Part shown: positions 1-5,073 of the stretch, in pieces
Position numbering within the stretch: the first letter of the stretch is position 1
Layout of the letters: the number at the start of each line of letters is the position of its first letter
From: UBA4742 sp002403895
GTDB taxonomy: Bacteria > Actinomycetota > Acidimicrobiia > Acidimicrobiales > Acidimicrobilacustridaceae
Length of the DNA stretch: 5,522 bases
NCBI GenBank assembly: GCA_036823295.1
Contig: DAISGD010000103.1
Span: forward strand, 1-5,522
Reading direction: 5' to 3'
The notes under the pieces: model-generated
What the model was told of the DNA's origin: nothing
Database searches by the model: none
Seen by the model: the letters and a program-made list of their open reading frames with translations, nothing else
Position numbers and translations under genes: made by a program

Positions 1-14
1 CGACGACACCGATG
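1..14 (+). repeat. 14-base start-region repeat (copy 1, cut by window edge)
   Basis: CGACGACACCGATG, the eleven bases before the start codon of the first hydrolase-cyclase gene plus its ATG. It matches the minus strand of 2982-2969 exactly. Further upstream similarity cannot be judged because the window begins here. Confidence 0.75.
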
Positions 15-1361
15 CACCATGATGCTCCCGTGAGAGAGGTGCCGCCGGTCCAGTACTTGCGCCATCCTGTTGGCGCCATCGCGTACCAGGTCTGGGGCCA
101 GGGCGAACTGGATCTGCTCGTGATGACCGACTTCACGACGTCGGTCGACAACATCTGGGAGCATCCGGGTCGGCTCCGGCTTCTGTCGTCCTACGGCGAG
201 TTGGGTCGGGTCATTCGGTTCGACCCGAGAGGCCAGGGTGCCTCGGATCCCCTCCCGCTCGACGACGTCGGGCAGCTCGGCCCGTGTCTCGACGACGCGC
301 TCCGTGTGCTCGACACGCTCGATGTCGCCGAGGCGGCGGTCTGCGCGGAGGGCTACGCCGGCCAGGTTGGGCTGCGCTTCGCCGCTGAGCATCCCGAGCG
401 GGTCGTCCGGCTGGCGCTGTTGAACCCGTTCGCCCGGCGGGCGGTGGCCGAGGACTATCCCATCGGCGGGGGTCTCGAAAGCGATGCAACCACGTTGGGG
501 GAGTGGGTGCGCGCAAACTGGGGGACAGGCGAGCTCACCGCTGGAGCGGTGCCGAGCCTGACAACCGGTGCCCCCGATCCCGGGTTTCTTGGCCGGACGG
601 AACGGCTCGGTGCGAGTCCAGCGGTGGCGGGCGCGATCTTCGCGGCCGCGCACCGTTCCGATGTTCGAGCTGTTCTGCCCTCCATCGGTGTCCCGACGCT
701 GGTGGTCCACACCGGCGACATGCTCTACGTCCCCGTAGAGCTCAGTCGTTACGTCGCAGACCACATCCCGGATGCCCTGTTCTTGGAGGTCCCTTCACGA
801 TCGTTCTACTGGGGCGAGTTCGGCATCAGCGCCTACGCCGAGTTCCTAACCGGAACCGCTCCCGAGCATCAAGAACGGGTCATCCGCTCAGTCGTTTTCA
901 CCGACATCGTGGATTCCACCAGGGCGGCCGCTGAGCTAGGCGACGCCCGGTGGGAACAACTTCTCACCCATCTGGACGAGTTCGTCGCCATCGAGGTTGC
1001 CCGTTTCGGGGGACGGCTCATCAAACGCACCGGCGACGGTCACCTCCTCACGTTCCCGACTCCAGGTGCCGCCATCGAAGCATCCCTCGCCATCCTGCGA
1101 GGAGCACCAGCGCTGGACGTCGCGGTCCGGGCCGGCATTCACACCGGTGAAATCGAGGAACGATCAGACGGCGACATTGCAGGCATCGCCGTCCATGTCG
1201 CCGCTCGAGTCGCGTCACTCGCATCGGCTCACCAGCTGCTCGTGTCGCGCACCGTTGCCGACCTCGTCTCGGGCGGTGGGTTTCTCCTCCAAGACCGCGG
1301 GTCGCACGAGCTCAAAGGGCTTCCCGGTACCTGGGCCCTCTACGCAGTGGAACCCCGTTAG
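12..1361 (+). CDS. Alpha/beta-hydrolase-like domain fused to class III adenylate/guanylate cyclase; hydrolase triad degenerate
   Basis: A 449-aa fusion protein. Residues ~1-283 form an alpha/beta-hydrolase fold (DPRGQGASDP at 71-80, PER at 128-130, VPTLVVH at 227-233). Residues ~291-449 form a class III nucleotide cyclase domain expected to make cAMP (or cGMP) in the cytoplasm. Cyclase residues visible: metal Asp298 (FTDIVDST) and Asp342 (TGDG), substrate Lys338, substrate Asp388 and Arg399; the transition-state Asn is His395. In the hydrolase domain the GxSxG nucleophile elbow reads AEGYA at 112-116, so Gly114 replaces Ser; acid Asp236 remains; the catalytic His region (PSRSFYWGE, 261-269) has no His. 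The architecture and length match mycobacterial Rv1900c/LipJ. The ATG at 12 is chosen because the same 14 bases precede and include the paralogue's start, but the frame is open to the window edge, so an upstream start is possible. No Shine-Dalgarno is visible in the 11 upstream bases. Fold and cyclase assignment are firm; loss of hydrolase activity is inferred. Confidence 0.93.
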   Translation: MHHDAPVREVPPVQYLRHPVGAIAYQVWGQGELDLLVMTDFTTSVDNIWEHPGRLRLLSSYGELGRVIRFDPRGQGASDPLPLDDVGQLGPCLDDALRVLDTLDVAEAAVCAEGYAGQVGLRFAAEHPERVVRLALLNPFARRAVAEDYPIGGGLESDATTLGEWVRANWGTGELTAGAVPSLTTGAPDPGFLGRTERLGASPAVAGAIFAAAHRSDVRAVLPSIGVPTLVVHTGDMLYVPVELSRYVADHIPDALFLEVPSRSFYWGEFGISAYAEFLTGTAPEHQERVIRSVVFTDIVDSTRAAAELGDARWEQLLTHLDEFVAIEVARFGGRLIKRTGDGHLLTFPTPGAAIEASLAILRGAPALDVAVRAGIHTGEIEERSDGDIAGIAVHVAARVASLASAHQLLVSRTVADLVSGGGFLLQDRGSHELKGLPGTWALYAVEPR

Positions 1362-1606
1362 AAGCGACCGAATAGTTACCCCTGGTCTCCGAACGCCGGA
1401 TTGGGGAGGCTCTCCGAACAAACCGACACGACGGCAAGCAGCGGATCGCCGTCAATGGGAACCTGCTCCGACTCGTGCCGATTGTTGCGTACGCGTCAGG
1501 CCGCCCTTGCAGAGGGATCGCATGCGTTGCTTGCCACCCTCTGAGGGCCAGATGTGCCGTGCTGCACGAGGCCTATCGGTCGCAAGCGGCAGTCCAGTCC
1601 GGTCTG
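1362..1606. other. Intergenic spacer between convergent hydrolase-cyclase genes
   Basis: 245 bases between the two stop codons. No convincing gene is seen. The spacer holds the bulged inverted repeat at 1503-1548 and a 9-base direct repeat, TCTCCGAAC, at 1386-1394 and 1411-1419. Because both flanking genes are transcribed towards it, transcription termination is its most likely role. Confidence 0.7.
1503..1548. terminator. Candidate bidirectional terminator hairpin
   Basis: GCCCT (1503-1507) pairs with AGGGC (1544-1548) and CAGAGGG (1510-1516) pairs with CCCTCTG (1537-1543). This gives 12 base pairs with a 2-base bulge (TG, 1508-1509) and a 20-base loop. It sits between two converging 3' ends, where a terminator is expected. 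Neither strand has a T-run after the stem, so it is not a textbook intrinsic terminator; U-poor terminators are common in high-GC Gram-positives. Confidence 0.4.
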
Positions 1607-2971
1607 TCAACCTTCTACGGTGAAGAGCCGCCAGGCACCGGGTATCCCTCTGAGCTCGTGTTCACCTTGGTTCTCGAACTCGATCCTTGAACCGGCGACG
1701 AGATCCTTCACGGTTGAAGACACCATGACCTGGCCGGCTCTTGCAGCAGATGTGACTCGCTGGCCGACATGCACGGCAATGCCACCAACGTCGGTGTCTC
1801 GACGCTCGATCTCGCCGGTGTGGAGTCCGGCGCGGATCTCCAGACCAAGCCGAGCGGCGCCTTCTCGAATTGAGAGGGCACAACGGATCGCCCGGGCAGG
1901 ACCATCGAAGGTGGCGAGGACACCGTCGCCAGTGGTCTTGACCTCATGACCACCAAAGCGTTCCAACTGCCTGCGGACCATCTCGTCGTGGGCGTCGAGC
2001 AGGTGTCTCCACGCGGCATCACCGAGCTCACTGGCGCGCCGGGTGGAGTCGACGATGTCGGTGAACAGCACGGTTGCCAGCACGCGGTTCGAATCAGACT
2101 CGCTGCGGGTGCCGGTCAGGAACTCCTCGATCTCTCCCACCACCTCATCGGCGTTCTGCTCCCACGGATGGTGGTCGGTTCCGGCGAGCTCGACCAAGCG
2201 GGCACCAGGAATATGGGCGGCTGCGTAGCGTCCGTACTGGACGTTGACCCAGGTCTCGTCGGTCCGGTGAAGCACGAGCGTGGGCACTCGGATGGTCGGT
2301 AGCACCGGTCGGATGTCGATCTGGGTGTTCACACTCAACAGGGCGACCGCCACAGCGGGGCTGGCCGCGGCTCGGTAATACCGTCCGTACCACTCCTTGG
2401 CGAGCTGATTGTCGATCAGACTCGGGCACACAAGCTCCACACCGCTGCCATCGGGTGTCCCCCAGGTGTCCTCCATCGCCTGCCTGATCACATTCCAGAG
2501 GTCCTCGCTCCAAGCCCAGGGGCACTCCTCGTCCGCCAGCCCGATAATGAACGGGCTGAACATGACCAGGGCGCTCGTGCGCTCGGGGTAGGTGGCGGCA
2601 AAGACGGCACACGTGGCCGCACCCTCCGAGGATCCGAACAGAGCCCCACGCTCGCAGTGCACGGCGTCCATCACCGCACGGATGTCATCCATCCGGTCCT
2701 CGATCGTGGGTATTCCGGTCACCGGGTCAGACAACCCCGTGCCCCGCTTGTCGAAGAGCACCAGCCGGCAGAACGACGCCAGGTGCTCATAAAAGCGCGC
2801 AATGGCGGGGTTGTCCCACGAGAATTCGATGTGCGAACACCAACTGTTTGCCCACACCAGGTCGAATGGACCGTTGCCCACAACCTCGTAAGCGATGTGG
2901 ACGCCATCGTGGGTCCTGGCATAGCTCGTCTTTGGCGGCGCCAACATCGCCGACGATTCTGCCACTTTCAT
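1607..2971 (-). CDS. Alpha/beta-hydrolase fused to class III adenylate/guanylate cyclase (Rv1900c/LipJ-like), complete hydrolase triad
   Basis: A 454-aa paralogue of the gene at 12-1361, with the same two-domain order. The hydrolase domain (~1-287) has DKRGTGLSDP (74-83), the nucleophile elbow GSSEG (113-117, Ser115), acid Asp238 (HRTDETWV) and His267 (TDHHPW), so it should be a working esterase/lipase-type hydrolase of unknown substrate. The cyclase domain (~297-454) has metal Asp305 and Asp349, substrate Lys345 and Asp394, and Arg405; the transition-state Asn is replaced by His401. Class III cyclases dimerise to build their active sites, so homodimers or mixed dimers with the paralogue are possible (inference). 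No signal peptide or membrane segment is visible: cytoplasmic. The ATG at 2971 lacks a clear Shine-Dalgarno, and the 14 bases CGACGACACCGATG at the start are identical to those of the paralogue. An internal Met at residue 9 is an alternative start. The length matches Rv1900c (462 aa as I recall). Confidence 0.95.
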   Translation of the reverse strand: MKVAESSAMLAPPKTSYARTHDGVHIAYEVVGNGPFDLVWANSWCSHIEFSWDNPAIARFYEHLASFCRLVLFDKRGTGLSDPVTGIPTIEDRMDDIRAVMDAVHCERGALFGSSEGAATCAVFAATYPERTSALVMFSPFIIGLADEECPWAWSEDLWNVIRQAMEDTWGTPDGSGVELVCPSLIDNQLAKEWYGRYYRAAASPAVAVALLSVNTQIDIRPVLPTIRVPTLVLHRTDETWVNVQYGRYAAAHIPGARLVELAGTDHHPWEQNADEVVGEIEEFLTGTRSESDSNRVLATVLFTDIVDSTRRASELGDAAWRHLLDAHDEMVRRQLERFGGHEVKTTGDGVLATFDGPARAIRCALSIREGAARLGLEIRAGLHTGEIERRDTDVGGIAVHVGQRVTSAARAGQVMVSSTVKDLVAGSRIEFENQGEHELRGIPGAWRLFTVEG

Positions 2972-2982
2972 CGGTGTCGTCG
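2969..2982 (-). repeat. 14-base start-region repeat shared with the paralogue (copy 2)
   Basis: Read on the minus strand this is CGACGACACCGATG, identical to bases 1-14 on the plus strand, with the ATG being the start codon in both cases. It is a duplicated gene-start segment, so the two copies form a distant inverted repeat. It supports the start choices of both genes. The first copy is cut by the window edge, so its true length is unknown. Confidence 0.75.
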
Positions 2983-3070
2983 CTTGCGTCAGACCGTTGG
3001 TATTCCGTCAGGGTCTTCTGGGTGGTTGGCGGAACGGCTGGTCGGTGTCCGTTCGCCTGCTACGAGGAGA

Positions 3071-3107
3071 CCGGTTGGGGGTGGGCGAGTCGCCGCGCCT
3101 CCACCGG
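3071..3107. repeat. REP-like imperfect palindrome / long stem-loop
   Basis: CCGGT (3071-3075) pairs with ACCGG (3103-3107); GGGGGTG (3077-3083) pairs with CGCCTCC (3096-3102) using two G-T wobbles; GGCG (3084-3087) pairs with CGCC (3091-3094) around an AGT loop. That is 16 pairs in 37 bases, interrupted only by single-base bulges at 3076 and 3095. It lies upstream of two divergent genes, where a terminator is not expected. The minus strand reads AEPVEAR in one frame, a peptide I recall from mistranslated REP-type spacers in several high-GC genomes (recollection, not a search). Confidence 0.5.
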
Positions 3108-3145
3108 CTCAGCTCGCCGTCGCAACTGCAGAGACATCGGAGCGG

Positions 3146-3173
3146 CGCCCAGGTAGCGATTGCCGACCTGGCG
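3146..3173. promoter_or_regulatory. Stem-loop upstream of the secreted-protein gene
   Basis: CGCC-C-AGGT (3146-3154) pairs with ACCTGGCG (3166-3173): 8 base pairs with one bulged C and an 11-base loop. There is no T-run after it. It could be part of the 5' leader of the gene at 3328 or a second piece of the repetitive element just upstream. Function unknown. Confidence 0.3.
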
Positions 3174-3327
3174 ACTCAACCCAACGAACCCTGCGCCACG
3201 TGCCGACAGCTGCGCACGAGGCCTTCCTCGCTTGCAGAGCGATGGCCGACGTAGGGCGCGGCGCAAGGTCCCCGGGACGAGCCCTTTCCCGTCAAGTGGA
3301 ACGCGCACCGGCTCCAGTCGTGCTTCG

Positions 3328-3972
3328 ATGGGTGCGATGAGGGGAAGCTTTCGGCGCTGTCGGAGAGCGACGGTAGCTTTCGCTGTCTCTGTGTTGGTGG
3401 TGTTCGCTGTGTCGGTCGGCATCGCGTGGGCTGCGGCGAATCCGGTGCTGACGCCGGGGGTGACCGATCCTCGAGTTACCAACGTCGATGTCCGACAGAC
3501 GATCTGTGTGCGCGGGTACACGCGAACCGTCCGGAGCGTTTCGAGCGCTGTCAAGCGTCTCGTCTATGCGGAGTACGGGATCACGAGTTCCGAGCGACGC
3601 CGGTACGTGATCGACCACCTCATTCCCCTTGAGGTTGGCGGCGCCGACGACATCAAGAACCTCTGGCCTGAACCCAAGACCGGTGACCAGAGCGCAGAAG
3701 CCAAGGATCACGTCGAAAACGACCTCCACGACCGAGTGTGTGCCGGGCTGATGTCGCTGCAGGTCGCTCAGGAAACCTTCGTCATCTACTGGGGTGGAGG
3801 AAATGCCCGCACGGCATCACCGTCCGTCCCGGCGTCGACACCCGAGCCGGGTTCGACGGCTCCTGGAGCGACGGGACCGACGGCGCGCTGCAACGACGGC
3901 AGCTATTCGTACGCGGCGCATCATCAAGGGGCGTGCTCGCGTCATGGTGGCGTGGCGGAGTTCTATCGGTGA
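3328..3972 (+). CDS. Secreted HNH-nuclease-like protein with C-terminal DUF3761-like domain
   Basis: A 214-aa protein (numbered from 3328). Residues ~1-35 form a Sec signal peptide: basic RRCRR, a hydrophobic stretch at ~15-32, then AWA at 33-35 as a probable cleavage site. The core (~38-154) has ICV (Cys60), DHLIPLE (Asp96, His97), NLWPEP (Asn111), then ENDLHDRVC (His134, Cys138). DH-x(n)-N-x(n)-H order resembles the HNH/beta-beta-alpha metal fold, so an extracellular nuclease role is plausible but unproven; Cys60-Cys138 could be a disulfide. A Pro/Ser/Thr/Gly linker (~155-185) leads to RCNDGSYS...GACSRHGGVAEFY (187-213), which I recognise as DUF3761-like, with Cys188 and Cys203 a likely disulfide. 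The frame is open from an ATG at 3160, but the extra 56 residues are Arg/Pro/Ser-rich and would bury the signal peptide, so 3328 is preferred (3337 is equally possible). No strong Shine-Dalgarno is seen. Confidence 0.82.
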   Translation: MGAMRGSFRRCRRATVAFAVSVLVVFAVSVGIAWAAANPVLTPGVTDPRVTNVDVRQTICVRGYTRTVRSVSSAVKRLVYAEYGITSSERRRYVIDHLIPLEVGGADDIKNLWPEPKTGDQSAEAKDHVENDLHDRVCAGLMSLQVAQETFVIYWGGGNARTASPSVPASTPEPGSTAPGATGPTARCNDGSYSYAAHHQGACSRHGGVAEFYR

Positions 3973-3976
3973 TGTG

Positions 3977-3990
3977 CAGTTAGCTAACTG
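3977..3990. repeat. 14-base perfect palindrome after the stop codon
   Basis: CAGTTAGCTAACTG equals its own reverse complement. It starts 5 bases after the stop of the secreted-protein gene and includes the stop codon of the small minus-strand ORF at 3984. With no loop it is a poor RNA hairpin but a good shape for a dimeric DNA-binding protein. It is AT-rich within GC-rich surroundings. Confidence 0.5.
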
Positions 3991-4115
3991 GCGGCGAACT
4001 CGTGAAGTATCTCGGGTACAGGTTGGGCGTTCACCCGCTCCATGTAGTCGTCGACGCCCTCGTGCTCCACGACGGCGGCGCCCACTTGCCGCTTGCCGCA
4101 GCAGCGGAGCGTCAT
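3984..4115 (-). CDS. Small hypothetical protein, 43 aa
   Basis: Not a recognised family. The predicted protein begins MTLRCCGKRQVG and ends PEILHEFAAS; it is acidic in its second half (EHEGVDDYMERVN at 17-29), soluble, with a Cys-Cys pair at 5-6. Its composition is that of a real protein rather than an antisense shadow. It converges on the secreted-protein gene, with 11 bases between the stop codons. The ATG at 4115 has no clear Shine-Dalgarno, and the frame stays open upstream without another ATG or GTG in the bases examined, so the start is the only nearby option. It lies 108 bases downstream of the 58-aa gene on the same strand and the two may be co-transcribed unless the hairpin at 4132-4177 terminates. 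It could still be a chance ORF. Confidence 0.45.
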   Translation of the reverse strand: MTLRCCGKRQVGAAVVEHEGVDDYMERVNAQPVPEILHEFAAS

Positions 4116-4131
4116 GAACCGACGAGGGTAG

Positions 4132-4177
4132 ACGCGAAGAGGGACGCCCCCATGGGGACGCCCCTCGAATCTCGCGT
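4132..4177. terminator. Long stem-loop between two small minus-strand genes
   Basis: The outer stem ACGCGA (4132-4137)/TCGCGT (4172-4177) is perfect. After an asymmetric internal loop, 4139-4150 pairs with 4155-4166 at 10 of 12 positions around a CATG loop. The inner arms also form a direct repeat, GGGACGCCCC at 4141-4150 and 4155-4164. It lies after the stop of the 58-aa gene and before the 43-aa gene, so it could terminate or attenuate transcription between them. No T-run follows on the minus strand. A regulatory RNA element is an alternative. Confidence 0.4.
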
Positions 4178-4223
4178 TGTCGCAGAATATTTCCCGGGCT
4201 GTGTATCCCCCGGGCGAGCCGGC

Positions 4224-4400
4224 CTAGCTTGCGGCGAGTGCATCCCAGAAGAACGGGAAGGCGAAGACCGCCAAGCCGGCGGCCAAGAAGCCCACTTTGC
4301 CCCGCTCGAATCCGAGAGCGGCCAGAACGAACAACACGACCGAGACTCCGAACAGGATGGCCCGAACGGTTGGGCTCAATGCACTAACGGCGAGCATCAT
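4224..4400 (-). CDS. Small membrane protein, 58 aa, two predicted membrane segments
   Basis: Not a recognised family. The protein starts MMLAVSALSPTVRA. Two hydrophobic stretches, ~13-30 (AILFGVSVVLFVLAALG within it) and ~37-52 (GFLAAGLAVFAFPFF), are joined by a short charged turn, FERGKV (31-36), giving a hairpin topology in the cytoplasmic membrane. The start is well supported: AAAGGGGG (complement of 4406-4413) lies 5 bases before the ATG at 4400; a second ATG follows at once. A possible -10 lies just upstream. The opposite strand has a 160-codon open frame, but that is charged and Gly/Gln/Glu-rich, as expected of the complement of a membrane-protein gene. It ends DALAAS, and the next small gene ends EFAAS. 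Function unknown; small two-helix proteins of this kind include stress and membrane-modulating peptides, but nothing here selects among them. Confidence 0.72.
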   Translation of the reverse strand: MMLAVSALSPTVRAILFGVSVVLFVLAALGFERGKVGFLAAGLAVFAFPFFWDALAAS

Positions 4401-4423
4401 CTGTGCCCCCTTTCGTCGAGGTC

Positions 4424-4429
4424 AGCGTA
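4424..4429 (-). promoter_or_regulatory. Possible -10 element for the 58-aa membrane protein gene
   Basis: On the minus strand this reads TACGCT, fitting TAnnnT. Sixteen bases further upstream is TTCGAG, a weak -35. Transcription would begin near 4417, leaving a short leader that holds the Shine-Dalgarno. The match is modest. Confidence 0.25.
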
Positions 4430-4702
4430 CCCGTCTCGGATTCCCCTCGAACTCTGGGCACGACCCAGGTGCAACCCGGCGTGAGATGAACGAGAACGTC
4501 CTGAATGATGCCCCACATAGCACGACGCCGCAACGCTGAGATGCCGGGCGTCGCTTAGGGGCTGGGGCTTGCTACCTACTACTTGCTGCAAACCCTCGGT
4601 CAACGACGGCCGACGAGGTGACGGCTTGGCCGTCTCACGACAGCGAACAGACAGTGGGGGATCCTTTTCGGGTGAGGAGTTGGGGGGCCCTGTAGTGCAC
4701 GC

Positions 4703-4707
4703 GGAGG
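4703..4707 (+). promoter_or_regulatory. Ribosome binding site of the gene at 4714
   Basis: GGAGG six bases before the ATG at 4714. It decides the start: another ATG at 4709, in a different frame, is too close to this site to use it well. Confidence 0.75.
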
Positions 4708-4713
4708 TATGAG

Positions 4714-5073
4714 ATGGCCATTAGGGCGGGCTCGGCGCGCAAGGGCGTGGCTGGAGGACGATCGGGCGGGCAAACGGCGGGTAGCGGCTTGAGTCGGCGC
4801 GGGATTCAGACTTCTGAGTTTTGGCTGGTGGGGGCGTTCGTGTTCGCGGTGCTGGCCGCGGCGACCGTGTTGGCTGCGCTCGACAAGCTTTCGGCGGGTG
4901 ACTGGACCAAGATTGTGACGGGGGGTGGGTCTGTCCCGGTGGTCGGCTATGCGCTCTCGCGGGGTATCACGAAGTTTGGTCTTGGTAGCAGTGAGGGGAT
5001 GCCCGGGCCGTTCCTCTCGTCGCGCTCTTGGCGGTGCAAAAGCTCAGCAAGGCGTGCGATGAGGCTGCCTTAG
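4714..5073 (+). CDS. Small membrane protein, holin-like; C-terminus possibly frameshifted
   Basis: A 119-aa protein. Residues 1-30 are basic and Gly/Ser-rich and should stay in the cytoplasm. After the motif TSEFW (33-37) comes one clear membrane segment (~37-56), then DKLSAGDWTKIV (57-68) and a second, weaker hydrophobic stretch (~68-80) leading into GYALSRGITKFG (78-89). The pattern SEFW - membrane segment - second segment - Y-x-SRG-x-K recalls small actinobacterial and phage-associated hypothetical proteins sometimes likened to holins; this is a resemblance from memory, not a domain hit. A lytic role is not shown: no endolysin or phage gene is in the window. From residue 96 the sequence turns Arg/Ser-rich, while the frame shifted by one base (4998-5117) reads a more protein-like tail containing VPLVALLAVQKLSKACDE. 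One extra G in the GGGG at 4995-4998 would join the two into a ~135-aa protein. Confidence 0.72.
   Translation: MAIRAGSARKGVAGGRSGGQTAGSGLSRRGIQTSEFWLVGAFVFAVLAAATVLAALDKLSAGDWTKIVTGGGSVPVVGYALSRGITKFGLGSSEGMPGPFLSSRSWRCKSSARRAMRLP

Larger units (their letters stand above)
2972..3327. other. 356-base divergent intergenic region with two stem-loops
   Basis: It lies between the starts of the minus-strand hydrolase-cyclase and the plus-strand secreted protein, so it must hold both promoters; no clear -35/-10 pair was recognised for either. It contains the REP-like hairpin at 3071-3107 and a second hairpin at 3146-3173. Open frames through it are rich in Arg, Ser and Pro, as expected of non-coding GC-rich DNA, and none has a ribosome binding site or a recognisable domain. 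Confidence 0.6.
4401..4713. other. Intergenic region, no convincing gene
   Basis: It separates the minus-strand 58-aa gene from the plus-strand gene at 4714, so both promoters should lie here. Small hairpins are visible: 4451-4470 (CTGGG/CCCAG with a CACGA loop, flanked by AC/GT), 4594-4618 (CCTCG/CGAGG) and 4620-4634 (GACGGC/GCCGTC, TTG loop). These are ordinary for GC-rich DNA. No open frame here has both a ribosome binding site and a protein-like composition. Confidence 0.55.

Noticed and set aside
1386..1419. 9-base direct repeat TCTCCGAAC (1386-1394, 1411-1419)
   Set aside because: Only two short copies with no further pattern; not enough to call a functional repeat.
3160..3327. N-terminal 56-residue extension of the secreted-protein gene
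   Set aside because: It is Arg/Pro/Ser-rich, overlaps a hairpin, has no ribosome binding site, and would place the signal peptide internally.
2657..3340. 227-codon plus-strand open frame across the start of the minus-strand hydrolase-cyclase
   Set aside because: It is an antisense shadow for the first half and runs through the REP-like spacer; Arg/Pro-rich, with no domain.
4224..4235. C-terminal ALAAS resembling a tmRNA-type degradation tag
   Set aside because: The tag's signal requires terminal Ala-Ala; here a Ser follows, and tmRNA tags are added after translation, not encoded in genes.
4440..4460. tRNA T-loop-like GTTCGAG on the minus strand
   Set aside because: No matching acceptor, D or anticodon arms can be built around it.
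4002..4484. 160-codon open frame on the plus strand
   Set aside because: It is the complement of the two small minus-strand genes. Its charged Glu/Gln/Arg/Gly-rich composition is expected opposite membrane-protein codons, and the minus-strand 58-aa gene has a strong ribosome binding site and clear membrane segments.
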